Positions 20,308-30,521 of a stretch of DNA of 64,000 bases are shown here, piece by piece. The DNA comes from Diphasiastrum complanatum (taxonomy: Eukaryota > Streptophyta > Lycopodiopsida > Lycopodiales > Lycopodiaceae): contig CM055102.1 of assembly GCA_029204225.1 (NCBI GenBank), forward strand, positions 39,817,495 through 39,881,494, in the 5' to 3' direction. A program made the position numbers and the translations under genes. The notes beneath the pieces are model-generated. The model made no database searches and was not told the origin of the DNA. It worked only from the letters and a program-made list of their open reading frames with translations. Positions within the stretch are counted from its first letter, which is position 1. Each line of letters begins with the position of its first letter.

Positions 20308-23300
20308 CTCCCTCTTCAACTAGTTTTGGCATAGTTTTGACAATAGAACTTTGATCCAACTTTAGAATGATCTCCATCCTAAGTATAGATCTCTTTTCTA
20401 AGGTTCTAAAGTATCTTTCATAATTGATATAGAGAATAGTGTCCAAATTGGATGCTTCACTATTTCTTACATCAATTTTACACATCAAGATATAACTAGA
20501 ACATGAAGAACCAAATAGAATGTGAATGAAATGATTCCTCCATGTTTCAAACTTTGAACTCTCTGGAAAATTACAGCAACCAAACAATAAATGTGAGTGA
20601 TGACCATTTGCTTGCTTGTCTCCTCCAACTTTGTCCTTTCTTGATATGTCTTCACCATAAAACTCCATGAATGAGCCTCCATCTCCATCTTGCCACAAGA
20701 TATCATCAACACTTGATGACTTGGCCATGAATGAGTGACATAATGAACCTCCAATAGCTTCATTTCCATCAGCAAAACCAGCCAAGAATGCTAGTACAAC
20801 TCCAACAATAAGATATTGCAAGACAATGTAGCTAGTTTGTCCATATCTTGACAATTTGCACACATCCACATGAAATAGCTCAAACATGAGATAAAACAAG
20901 TAAAGTAAACTTGAATGACACTTCTTTGCTGCTCCTTTGACCTTACTTGAGTCTTCAATAAGCTGCAAAAACATATCCATAACATCTTTACCAAAAAACC
21001 TTCCTTTGATGCTCTTGACTAGCTCCAAATTGTCACCTTTCCTTTTGTGTTGTTGAAGCCCTTTGAGACCAACCTCTTGATCTTCCTCTTGATCATCAAA
21101 GATATCAAAGATATGAATATCTTCAGACCTGAACCTCTGGAAATACTCCCTCTCAAACATATGATCTAGATTCAACAAGATCTCATCAATGCTTGATCTC
21201 GATCTCCCACAAAGGTTAGTGAAAACAATGTCACCAATGTCACCATCATAAATCAAAAGATAGATTCCAAATTTTCCATCCAACATGAAGTAGAGTAGGT
21301 GAAGATGAGTATCAAACCTAATAAATCCAGCCCTCTTGAGTCCATAACAAACCTCAATAAGCTCACCAATGAGATCTCCCTTGCCTTGAAGAAATTGCCT
21401 CTCGATTTGTTCCATGTAGTCTTCTCCAACCAACTTTTTGCCATCTTGATCATGAGTGATCAATTCATAATCATAGAATCCTTTGAGTTGATGAAGAGAT
21501 GTGAGATCCATGCCTTGGATCTTCCCAAGAACCAATCTTTCATTGCTCTTTCCTTCATAAGACTCCCTCTTAATGATTGCATCATAAGAAGTAGAAACCT
21601 CAAAAACATTAGAAGCCATGAAAAAAATGATTAGTACATTCAACATAAGAATGATTGAAGTACTCTCTTTTTTCAAACAAGAACTTCTACTCAATGTTTT
21701 AGGTAATGACTCACATGATAATGATTCCTCCTCACTATCATTCAAAATGACATCATTCAAAGTACATCCTACTTTGAACTCTTCACATACTTCTCTTCTT
21801 CTTGACTTGTGACTATCTCCCTCACCAAGTCTCTTGATAGAACCATTTGATCTACTCTCTTTATGAGGAAATGTGACTCCACTTGCTGCAAAAATGACTT
21901 TCTTGGACTCATCACTAAAAAATGTAGAAGAACCACCTCCTTCATGAATGCACCTAGCAACATCTTTTGACATATGATCAAAGAAATCATTAACAACAAT
22001 CTTTTCCAAGGAAGAACCTTCACCTCCATTGATGAAGTTAGCTCTTTCCTTATCTTTTGCATGCTTGCACTTGCCATGAAGAACCATTGAAACACCATCA
22101 TTATCCTCAAGACTAGCCAAGTTAGCACAAAGATGAACATCTCCAAGAAGCATATTAGATCTTGACCTAGATCTAGCATAAGGAAGCTTGTTAGACTTTG
22201 CATAAGATCCAACAATCTTATTGATGCTAAAAGATAACTTTGGAAAGTTGAGACCAATCTCCTTTTCCATTCCATCCTTTTTGTTAGCCATAACAAAAGC
22301 ATCAAGCTTTAAAAGTCTACCTTGTCTATTGCCCCTAGCAACCAAGATTTCTTCCTTTGTAATGAAACAAGCATCACCACCAAACTTTACCATGTATCCT
22401 TTCTTTATCATTTGACCAACACTTAGCAAATTCTTTGAAAGTGAAGGAATGTAAAGAACACCATCAAGTCTTGCTTTCCTATTAGTAGAGAGACAAATAG
22501 GAATTGAACCAATACCTTCAATCACACACTCACCACCATTGGCCATGTGAATTGCTTTCTTGGCTCCATCATAAGTGACCAAAGAAGTAAAGAACTCCTT
22601 GTGACTAGTCATGTGTGAGCTAGCTCCACTATCAATCCACCATGAATCTTTGTCACCTTCACTTGATATTGGACTTGATGAACACATCAAAAGAGAATCA
22701 CCACCACCTAGACCCTCATCATTAGTAGTAAAGTTGATTTGCTTGCTACCTTCATCTCTTTGCTTCTTCAAACATTCATTTGCAAAATGCCCTTTGATTC
22801 CACAATAAAAGCATTTCAACTTAGACTTATCTTTCTTTTTTCCAAAAGAAGAAGTCTCACCTTGATCTTGCCCTTTAGACCACTTGCCTTTGCCTTTGCC
22901 CTTGAACTTGCCTTTGATGAACATAGCATCCTCTTCATAATGAGATGTCGATGTAGATCCACCTCCTCTTGATTGAAGCCTATACTCCTCATTCACCAAG
23001 ATCTCTTGCAAATCCACAATACTTGGCAAAGTCTTTTGAATAGCAAAACTTTGAACAAGATTAGCATGATCATCCAACAAGCCATTAAGTATAACTTGAA
23101 CAAGCTCTACCTCCTTAATGCTTTCATCAATACATGCTAACTCATCATTGAATGCCTTAACCCTCAAAACAAAAGCATGAGTACTCTCTTCCCTCTTTTG
23201 CAAACTTTGAAAGATTTGCCTCCTAAGAGTAAGCACTCTTGATGTAGACTTGGATTCATAAAGCTTTTTCAAAATTTCCCAAGCCTCCAAAGATGATGTG

Positions 23301-23545
23301 CACTTACCAACTTCCTTGAGAAGTTCATTGGTAACATTCATCTTAATCATGTGTAGAGCTTTCTTTGCTCTCTTGTCATACCTCACTTGATCTTGAGGTG
23401 CTTGAGGTCTCTCCTCCACACCTGCAACAATCTCCATCAACTCATTCATCTCCAATAAGGACTCCATCCTCACCTTCCAAGTAGAATAGTTGATTGAGGT
23501 AAGCCTATCATTGCTCTCCAACATAAATCCACCACTTGTAGCCAT
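20303..23545 (-). CDS. Gag-protease polyprotein with dead RT remnant (1080 aa)
   Basis: One uninterrupted frame. Residues 1-200: copia gag with NYSTWKVRMESLL near the start and the EAWEILKKLYES region. 245-258: zinc knuckle CFYCGIKGHFANEC. 302-313: protease motif WWIDSGASSHMT with the DSG active site, then the LYIPSLSKNLLSVGQM block to about 416. 420-690 is unrecognised and includes a hydrophobic stretch at 629-650. About 700-810 resembles copia RT (EDYMEQ...GKGDLIGELIEVCYGLKRAG), but the YVDD site reads YDGD. Hydrophobic stretches follow at 878-893 and 905-925. Integrase is absent. The stop TGA lies inside the 3' LTR. Start at 23545 is the first ATG after the leader and opens the gag homology. 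Confidence 0.88.
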   Translation of the reverse strand: MATSGGFMLESNDRLTSINYSTWKVRMESLLEMNELMEIVAGVEERPQAPQDQVRYDKRAKKALHMIKMNVTNELLKEVGKCTSSLEAWEILKKLYESKSTSRVLTLRRQIFQSLQKREESTHAFVLRVKAFNDELACIDESIKEVELVQVILNGLLDDHANLVQSFAIQKTLPSIVDLQEILVNEEYRLQSRGGGSTSTSHYEEDAMFIKGKFKGKGKGKWSKGQDQGETSSFGKKKDKSKLKCFYCGIKGHFANECLKKQRDEGSKQINFTTNDEGLGGGDSLLMCSSSPISSEGDKDSWWIDSGASSHMTSHKEFFTSLVTYDGAKKAIHMANGGECVIEGIGSIPICLSTNRKARLDGVLYIPSLSKNLLSVGQMIKKGYMVKFGGDACFITKEEILVARGNRQGRLLKLDAFVMANKKDGMEKEIGLNFPKLSFSINKIVGSYAKSNKLPYARSRSRSNMLLGDVHLCANLASLEDNDGVSMVLHGKCKHAKDKERANFINGGEGSSLEKIVVNDFFDHMSKDVARCIHEGGGSSTFFSDESKKVIFAASGVTFPHKESRSNGSIKRLGEGDSHKSRRREVCEEFKVGCTLNDVILNDSEEESLSCESLPKTLSRSSCLKKESTSIILMLNVLIIFFMASNVFEVSTSYDAIIKRESYEGKSNERLVLGKIQGMDLTSLHQLKGFYDYELITHDQDGKKLVGEDYMEQIERQFLQGKGDLIGELIEVCYGLKRAGFIRFDTHLHLLYFMLDGKFGIYLLIYDGDIGDIVFTNLCGRSRSSIDEILLNLDHMFEREYFQRFRSEDIHIFDIFDDQEEDQEVGLKGLQQHKRKGDNLELVKSIKGRFFGKDVMDMFLQLIEDSSKVKGAAKKCHSSLLYLFYLMFELFHVDVCKLSRYGQTSYIVLQYLIVGVVLAFLAGFADGNEAIGGSLCHSFMAKSSSVDDILWQDGDGGSFMEFYGEDISRKDKVGGDKQANGHHSHLLFGCCNFPESSKFETWRNHFIHILFGSSCSSYILMCKIDVRNSEASNLDTILYINYERYFRTLEKRSILRMEIILKLDQSSIVKTMPKLVEEGV
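20308..20320 (-). promoter_or_regulatory. Polypurine tract
   Basis: On minus, GAAGAGGGAG sits directly before the 3' LTR. It primes plus-strand DNA synthesis. It is also coding: it specifies the last residues of the long ORF. Confidence 0.85.
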
Positions 23546-24134
23546 GTTGAAGTGACCTGATCTTCTCTTTCAACCTGTTCCAATGCACAAAGCACTCTCT
23601 TGAATGTCAAAAAATGAACTCAAGAAGAAATCACAAAGATATGGAACCTCTCAAATCTCTTCTAGCACTTCTAACTAGAAAATCAACACATAGAATAGTG
23701 AAATCTTGATCAACCTATGATCTATCCTCAATCTAATGATTCTTGCCACTTCCTAAGATTGAAACACACTCAAATAAAGTTCAGTAACCTCACAAACTAG
23801 AGATCCAATCAAAATTAGGGTTTTGACAAAATCACAAAAAATTGAATATCTCAAATTCTACATGCAATTTCTAGAAACTTGGTATATCTTCTTGTAGACT
23901 CCAATGAGACCTTCCTAATGCACCAAAAATCATCTAATTCCAGTAAGCCAAGTGTTAAATCGGAATTGATCAAGTATATAACCCTATATTGAGTTTTGAC
24001 CTACAAAAGATCAATTCTACACATGCAAAAATGCTGATTTTTGAGTAGAGATCAATCTAGCATGCTCTAGCATTGGTAACTCCTCAAACTTCTTGCTAAA
24101 GATGGCTGATCCTTTCATAACCTGAGACACAATA
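23546..24134 (-). other. Untranslated leader of the copia element
   Basis: About 590 bp between the PBS and the gag start. No open frame of note. It probably contains packaging and dimerisation signals, which I cannot localise. Confidence 0.6.
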
Positions 24135-24146
24135 GCTCTGATACCA
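24135..24146 (-). promoter_or_regulatory. Primer-binding site of complete copia element
   Basis: On minus, TGGTATCAGAGC immediately follows the 5' LTR with no spacer. It is complementary to initiator-Met tRNA. Confidence 0.92.
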
Positions 24147-24800
24147 TGTGAAGGATTTCAGATCATTCAAGATCCAATCCAAGTCCCAAATCTTTGGTTA
24201 CAATAAGGAGCAAACCAACAATCCTGCCAATGTAGAAAAATCAGCATCTACATACAAAATGAGATGCAAACTCTAAGAGATATTGATCAAACATGAACCA
24301 AAACATAAAATATGTTTGCTGTTCGTACAATTACAATACCCTACTGTATTTCACACGTGTGGAACCGAAAATAGCAATAAATGATCATTCTACACACAAG
24401 ATTGCAAGATAACACCAAGATAGTGCACCAATGAGTAGTAGAACCCAAAGAGAACCATGTATAATGATGAAATGAGAGAGAGAAGAGAGAAGATGTGTCT
24501 CTCCAATAGTTACATCCTTTTATAGAGTTTCCAAACCCTATTTGGCCACTTGGCTTTCCCTCCAAAATGTAAACCCTACTATTTTTGGGTCTAGATTCAA
24601 TGTACCCAAAGTTCAAATTTGAATCTCTCTCAAACTCGACTACCAACTTTCCCACACTTTCCAAAAGTGTTTATTGAATGTAGTTTAAACTAATATAACT
24701 TCAAAAAGTTTATCTCTAAGTCTAAAATGAGTTTTGGCCTCTTATTAACAATTTACCAAAATGTGACTAAACTAGACTAAACTAGTTGAAATCTTTCACA
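24147..24800 (-). repeat. 5' LTR of the complete copia element
   Basis: 654 bp, matching the left LTR throughout (same internal 107-codon open frame). TATAAAAG box on minus at 24524-24517. Confidence 0.92.
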
Positions 24801-24805
24801 TGATG
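24801..24805 (+). repeat. Target-site duplication TGATG (right)
   Basis: Matches 19649-19653; closes the insertion. Confidence 0.9.
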
Positions 24806-25150
24806 TACCATCGTCAGTGTGTTGGTAATTTAAAACGTGGTTTACCCCCACCATGGGTCAACACTAGTTTTAATGATCAGAATCCGAGGTTAAACCAACA
24901 ACTGAATCAAGGAGGAGTACATATTCCGGAGCATCATGCTCTTGTGCAGCTGCTGACGGTTGAGGAGACATTACTGACAGATGTGCAAGCCATTACTCGA
25001 CACAAGAACAAAGGAAAGGTTGTAAGGCAGGAGGCTTATAATGAGGAAGCAGGGCCGAGTACAAGTCGGGTATCTAATACAGATGTGGGTCAGATGGCCA
25101 AAGTCACTCAAGAGGTGTTGACTCAGTTCCATCAGTCACAAGGACATGCT
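24806..25150 (+). pseudogene. Ty3/gypsy gag, continuation after insertion
   Basis: Plus frame continuing the gag region of 18851-19648: CVGNLKRGLPPPWV, then a polar Gln/Asn-rich tail. After about 25150 it changes to a copia RT pseudogene, so the gypsy pol is lost here. Confidence 0.65.
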
Positions 25151-26336
25151 TCCCAATTAAGCCAAACATCAAAGGGCATAAATGGATCTTTGTGAGATAG
25201 TGGATCTTCCAAAGAGAAAGAGACCCATTTGGCAACAAATCGGTATATAGGATGAAGTACAATACCGATGGAACCATTGCAAAACACAAGGCAAGGCTTG
25301 TAGTGAAAGGCTATGCCATAGAGTAAGGGCATTGATTATGAGAAGACCTTCGCTTGTGTGGCTAAGTGGAACACACACTTTGCATGGTGATTGCCTTGGC
25401 GACATTATTTGGGAGGAGTCAACATCAAATGGATGTAAAGTCCTCTTTTTTTGAATGGTAAGCTTTAAAAAGAAGTGTACATGGAGCAACTTAGTGGGTT
25501 TGTGATACAAGGCATAGTAGATTGAAGAAGGCCTTGTATGGATTTAGGCAAGCTTGGTATAGCCACTTTGATAAGTATCTCTTGTCTAGAGATTTGATAC
25601 ACACTTTTTCAGATTTCAACCTTTACTACTTTGCTGGCAACTCTAGCATCACACTGATTCTGTTATAAGTAGATGACCTCATAGTCACAGACAATGATGA
25701 TGATTTGATTAGTGCTATAAAAATGGATCTATCCTCCAACTTTGATATGATTGACCTTGGTTAGATGTACTATTGTTTTTTTTTCAGTGAAAATTTGGCA
25801 AAGACATGCTGGTATTACACTCATGCAAATGAGTTATGTGAATAAAATCTTGAAACATTCCAAGATGTGCAATAGTATCAATTAGGTGGTTCACTGATTT
25901 ATCTCCCACCTACTCATCCTGATATAAGCTATGATGTAAGTGTTCTGAGTCAATTCATGGCTACACCTAGGGAGGCTCATTGGAAAGCGGCAAAGAGAAT
26001 TCTTCATTACATTAAAAGGACACTAACCCATGGATTTCTATATGAGAGACAACACGCTTTACCAGTTTTGCAATGCTTCATAGATTCGGATTGGACAGGC
26101 TGTGTAGATGACAGAAGATCCACCACATGTTATGCTTTTCGTATTGGTGATGCTGTGTTTTCTTGCTCTAGTAAGAAGCATGATACAATTGCTCTTTTCA
26201 CCATAGAAGCAGAGTACAAAGCTCTATGTTCAGCTATGTAGGGGACAATATGGTTAAGAAGAATGATGGAAGACATAGGCATCCTACAAAGTAAGCCTAC
26301 GTGTGATAACCAGAGCACCATTCAGCTATGGTCTTT
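25151..26336 (+). pseudogene. Ty1/copia RT-RNase H pseudogene
   Basis: RT copies element RNA into DNA. Fragments in shifting frames: YNTDGTIAKHKARL region, EVYMEQLSGFV, then the catalytic block where the Tyr codon before VDD has become TAA. After a deletion near 25880 come [20 protein letters not shown] and [19 protein letters not shown], then RNase H with [16 protein letters not shown] (first Asp) and [13 protein letters not shown]. Related copies lie at 30980-32060 (minus) and 59895-61170 (plus). No LTR is attached on either side. Confidence 0.88.
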
Positions 26337-27055
26337 TTGAGTGGTCTTTTTAATTTGGGGTATGGGATCCCTTCAATAGTGTCTATATTTGCCAATTTCA
26401 TGTTGACTACCTATCACATTTGATAATTTACTACATACTTCAGACGAAAAAGTTGCTTTGAAATCCACATTTTAGTTGGATTTTGAGTGCAAAAATATCG
26501 GCTAGCATTTGTCGATATCCACTAGGGAGCATGTTCCCACACGAACAAATGTAGAACAAGTAAATAGTTCATCAACATCAGTGGTATGTTTTTCAACAGT
26601 AGTGGGATAAATAGACATGCCTCTTAATTTTGGCCCACAATCCATTCCCCATCCTTTACCTTCTTTATGTTTTATGTCATTGTTGCAGATTTTGTCTTGA
26701 CTAGTATTTGTTTCTCCGCAACTTGCAAGTTCTAGACATTTTTTACCTAAATTTCTTGCTTTGAACTCTCTGAAATTAGATGTTGTAAATGCCTACGTGA
26801 CTCATGATTTTTCTTTGATTTCCAAGAATGTCTTTGCAACATGATTTTTCTTTGATTTCCAGGAACGTCTTTGCAACATACCTGGGTACTATATATTCAT
26901 ATAAAAAGTGAGTTTCTTTAGTGGGAAACCAAAATTGGGATTTCAAATAAACCATAAAAAATCTTTAAGGCTAGTTCACATTTGATTCACACTGATAGTC
27001 TATTCGTGCATGGACTGGGTATTTTCATCTGCAAAAATGGAGTTTTTCATAGAAA
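26337..27055 (+). other. Unassigned repeat between copia RT and gypsy end
   Basis: 26440-27055 recurs reversed at about 59225-59840. Frames are short and I see no gene. A 34-bp tandem duplication (CATGATTTTTCTTTGATTTC unit) lies at 26804-26878 and is present only once in the other copy. Confidence 0.45.
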
Positions 27056-27412
27056 GAGCAAACATATAGATATTGTGAACCGTTTCAGATTATAAAGAAA
27101 ATTGGTTTTTTAGCTGACGAACTAGATCTTCAAAACAAGACTACAACTCATCATGTGTTTCATATAAGCCGCCTAAAATGAAGTTTACATGAAGGTGACG
27201 TAGTTGGTTCAGAGGAATATCTTACCCAATTGGAGGACTTATTGTTTAGTGTTCCTTTGGAACCTGAGAAAGTACTCAGAACCAGAGATAAACAATTGAG
27301 AAATTGTTCTATCTCTGAGTGCTTGGTCAGGTGGAAGGGACGGACTGAGGATGATGATTCGTGGGAGCAGGTCGAAAGCATAAGGAAGAATTTCCCTAGG
27401 TTTCACTTCTAG
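27056..27412 (+). pseudogene. Ty3/gypsy integrase C-terminus with chromodomain
   Basis: End of a chromovirus-type pol. The frame reads RYCEPFQIIKKIG, then HHVFHISRLK, the usual linker before the chromodomain, with a TGA just after. The chromodomain itself is open: LRNCSISECLVRWKG and EDDDSWEQVESI, with the conserved aromatic W...W pattern that reads histone marks to guide insertion. A second copy lies reversed at 58891-59170. Upstream integrase core, RT and protease are not attached. Confidence 0.82.
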
Positions 27413-27426
27413 AGATAGAAGTGGTT

Positions 27427-27439
27427 CAAGGGGGAAGAA
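27427..27439 (+). promoter_or_regulatory. Polypurine tract of gypsy element
   Basis: CAAGGGGGAAGAA just after the chromodomain frame and just before TGTTATG, the presumed start of the 3' LTR. Confidence 0.7.
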
Positions 27440-27800
27440 TGTTATGTCCATGTCCTATACACGGGCATCAGAATAATTCCTGACGTGGATAGCCGGTCAC
27501 TCCAGTTGTATGTGGTTCTTAGTTATGCTACGTCATTTTAGACGTGGTCATATCAAGTAATCAATAATCATATGAGGGCACAGACCTATAATTGGACATA
27601 GGAGCACATGCATGTCGAATGACTGCTTTAATGCAAGAATAGTAGGTCAATAGCTCAATACAGTTTGCATGGGGATCCTAGGAGGAATATTCTCTCTCTC
27701 TTGGAGAAATATATCCTATGGAAACTCGCCCATCTCCCTATTGTGAATTCAGTTTCTTGAACCAGTTTCTCCTCTCCTCTCTTGTGTTCTTAACTACGGC
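27440..27800 (+). repeat. Gypsy 3' LTR (right end uncertain)
   Basis: Begins TGTTATGTCC after a polypurine tract. The reversed copy near 58857-58872 starts the same way and then breaks off. The right end is not defined by a second copy, so 27800 is only approximate. Confidence 0.5.
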
Positions 27801-27907
27801 TTAGGGTATTGACTACCCTGTCCATATTGGTTGGGTGGTTCATGCTCCACATGTGACTTGTTGGTTTGCATGTGACATGATTCTTGAAGAACTTCATTTG
27901 GTGATCG

Positions 27908-28297
27908 TTATATAGGGAGGCAATTCTTGACACTACAATTGCTTTCGAAAAAGAAAAGCTCCTTGAATGAGCCTTTGTTCTCAGTCTTGAATAATATCTT
28001 GGAATCGTCGTCCTCATCATAGTAATTATCATGTATATGACCAACCATTTTCGGTTCACTAAATGGAGCTACACCTTTATTTCTAGACATGACCAAGAAT
28101 ACTTTATCACCTTTTGTGATAATAGCCCAGTGATATGCCTCGTATGAACGATAACTAATCTTTTCATCAAATTTCTCTACAACAATTTTTTTTTGGTTGT
28201 AGATTATCACAGATGGTGGAGACTTTTGCGGGTGAGTCACCCTCACCTCTGGGATGACCAGTCCTCCGCTTCTTATGTGTCGCCTTAGGAGTAACAA
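27908..28297 (-). CDS. Diverged relative of ORFx, unknown
   Basis: Open frame of 129 codons. It is the only ORFx relative outside the composite element. The shared core is MVGHI...YYDEDDDSKILFKTENKG against M.GEV..LYYDENDSN..VFITENKG in the others. Its N-terminal half (with FDEKISYRSYEAYHWAIITK) has no match in the other copies. No motif of known function is seen. It could be a remnant of the ancestral gene from which the element's ORFx came, or part of an older element. Confidence 0.4.
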   Translation of the reverse strand: MLLLRRHIRSGGLVIPEVRVTHPQKSPPSVIIYNQKKIVVEKFDEKISYRSYEAYHWAIITKGDKVFLVMSRNKGVAPFSEPKMVGHIHDNYYDEDDDSKILFKTENKGSFKELFFFESNCSVKNCLPI

Positions 28298-28499
28298 ATC
28301 CCTCCTAGACTTTAAATTTTATCTTTTGTGTGGGTTTGCTATTACAGTATGGATAAGCATGAGAAAGCTACCAAACAGTCATTAAACTCTCTTTTGAGTC
28401 GGTTATTATCAATATAGAATATGCATGCGAACCAGTTTTGCCAAAAAGAAAGAGAAAGTAGACAGAAAATTGTCAAAATGTGCATCTAAAAAGCAATAT

Positions 28500-28990
28500 T
28501 TTTTCTTTATCTTGTCACTAAAATTTGTCAATTTGATACGACAAATCGATACCTGGTATCGATTTGCCATGTCAAACTGACAAATGATCTGGAATTTCAA
28601 TATCGGGTATCGATCTATAGTATCAAATTTACAAATGATACTAGACATCAATACCAAGTATCGATCTCTAGTATCATTTGTCAGTTTGATACGTGAAATC
28701 GATACCGAGTGTCGATCTGCCTTATCAAATTGAAAAATGATATGAGAAATCGATACCCGGTATGGATCTCTCGTATCATTTGTCAATTTGATATGGCAGA
28801 TCGATATCCGCTATCGATTTCTTGGTATCGATCTCTCATATCATTTTTCAATTTGATACGACAGATACCCGGTATCAATTTGTCATGTCATCTATAAATG
28901 ACTCTATTATGACAAAAAGTCTTTTTTTAACAAATGCTACGACAGGTTGATATGCGGTATCGACCTGTAGTATCATTGGCAGTATATGAT
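28500..28990. repeat. Palindrome-rich satellite (GATACC...GGTATC)
   Basis: Imperfect tandem repeats of about 45-50 bp. Each unit contains a short palindrome such as CGATACCCGGTATCGAT or a variant, separated by TCATTTGTCAATTTGATA-like spacers that are themselves partly complementary to neighbouring units. Both strands are therefore open in places and encode repetitive peptides, which I do not consider real proteins. Not found elsewhere in the window. Confidence 0.75.
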
Positions 28991-29452
28991 ACCCGAGAAC
29001 GATCCAACATATCGATGTTTGGTATGAAGGATGCTCAAAATTATTATTCAGAAATGATTAAATTAAATTGATGTTTTGACACACAAATTCTATATTATTT
29101 TAAGAATTGCAAAAGAGCCAAGTGACAAAAAAATGAGTTGTTACTGAATATCAAGTAATTTTAGAAGTTTTGTGCAAGGTTTGTCTTTTGAAGAAAAAAG
29201 CATTTCTTGGTAAATAGGGATAATGTTTCATTGTAAATAGGGATGGCAAGACATTGCTATTTGCTCTTCTTGCTAGCTTCCAGAGACCAGGTTGTTAAAT
29301 CTTTTGTTTATTCCAGAACGTATTATTGTTGGAGATTGGCCAAATTGTTTGCAGGTGCATTATGTAGTTGCAATGTTGCAAGCGAATTATGGCAACAAAA
29401 CCCTGAATAAATTATGAACAACTCCCCTAAAGCTAATTCGTGCATTCATATA
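28991..29452. other. Unassigned AT-rich stretch
   Basis: No gene seen. 29160-29452 recurs at 61262-61540, in both cases running directly into a truncated LTR2 at the same point. Confidence 0.5.
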
Positions 29453-30019
29453 TTGTAGTCCATTGCAATAGTACAGAACAACCAATTAACAGAACATCGC
29501 TATTATAGAACCCAGAACTAACCATCACAAGAATATGTGGATACAAGGAAATAACACTGCTCAATTGCATTCCATAGACTGACTAGCAAACATAGTCAAC
29601 ATTTCCAAACACCTAAAATTACATATTGAACAACAAACAGAGCCAACATTGCCACTGCTAAGAGGTCTTAGGCAAGAAAATTCATCTTGCTGCCTGTAGT
29701 ACAATATAGAATCTGGAATACTGAACATTTAAAACGCTCGGCTCTCACCCTTAGTCTTTTGAACATACTACTACCTAAACATAAATCCAAAAGCCCCCAA
29801 TCTGGCTCCAAATGTACTATTTATACTTTTGTGAGGTTACTTCAATCCATCGCAACCCTTCGTAATGACCGCAAGTGGTCGGTTCAGCTTCACATAGAGA
29901 CCGCATGGAAACCACAATTGATGACCTTGTGGTCACTTACGAATTGTTCGGGTTCCTCTCGAATATGACTAAACATTAACTAACCTATCAACTTTAACTT
30001 CATAAATGTCCTACCATGA
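29453..30019 (-). repeat. LTR2 fragment
   Basis: Minus-strand LTR2 lacking about 40 bp at its 3' end and about 200 bp at its 5' end. It joins a copia gag fragment at 30019. Confidence 0.65.
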
Positions 30020-30425
30020 AGAATAAACAGATCTTTAATCTTTCGCACGAATGTTTCAAGTCTTTGTCGTCCCATTGTAGGTAAGTTAATTGGTCTTCCA
30101 AGAACATGATTTGATTAGAGATCGAGTCTCATCCTTGGTTTGCAATTCTTCCCATAAATCCTTTGCGTTAGAAATTGATATAAAATCTAGAATTATATTG
30201 TCATGTACTGAAGACGCAATAATTGCTATAGCTTTGTCATTTTTTAAACTCCATTCTTAAAGTTCTTTGCTAGGAGTAGCTACTAGCTTCTCCTCAATTG
30301 GTTCTACCCATTGCCATAGACCTTTGCCCTTCAACAAGAGTGAAGTCTTTAATTTCCAAATCAAGTAGTTTGAACCTTCTAGATCCAAGATCGTAGTGAT
30401 CTTAGCTTGAATGTTGATGATCGAC
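30020..30425 (-). pseudogene. Ty1/copia gag fragment
   Basis: Minus frame with copia gag signature: LEGSNYLIWKLKTSLLLKG, then LWQWVEP, WSLKNDKAIAIIASSVHDNI and ISNAKDLWEELQ. One in-frame stop precedes EWSLKND. It breaks off before any zinc knuckle. An LTR3-like piece lies upstream on minus (30426-30500), so this is probably the 5' end of an LTR3 copia element. Confidence 0.75.
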
Positions 30426-30500
30426 TTTCTTATCCTTTGTCAAGTAAACTGTGCGCTTTGTTAGTAGAATCAAGATCTGTTTGATTAGTTGTTCTATAGA
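30426..30500 (-). repeat. LTR3-like fragment
   Basis: Reversed it reads ATAGAACAACTAATC...AACAAAGCGCACAGTTT and matches 7570-7640. It places the gag fragment next to it in a copia family related to the RNase H at 7052. Confidence 0.45.
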
Positions 30501-30521
30501 TAGTCATCCTGTTACAGAGAT

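Larger units (their letters stand above)
19654..24800 (-). mobile_element. Complete 5147-bp non-autonomous copia element
   Basis: It has two LTRs of equal length (654 bp), a PBS next to the right LTR, a polypurine tract next to the left LTR and a 5-bp target duplication, so it is a whole insertion in minus orientation. The LTRs look the same base for base over the parts compared, suggesting recent insertion. The single ORF encodes gag and protease, but integrase is absent and RT is degenerate, so it must rely on proteins from another copia element. It interrupts a gypsy gag. Confidence 0.92.

Noticed and set aside
28409-28897. Open frames in both strands of the palindromic satellite.
   Set aside because: They come from the tandem DNA repeat; the peptides simply repeat the unit.
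28500-28990. Palindromic tandem array as a CRISPR-like array.
   Set aside because: Units vary, spacers are themselves repetitive, there are no cas genes and the context is a plant genome.
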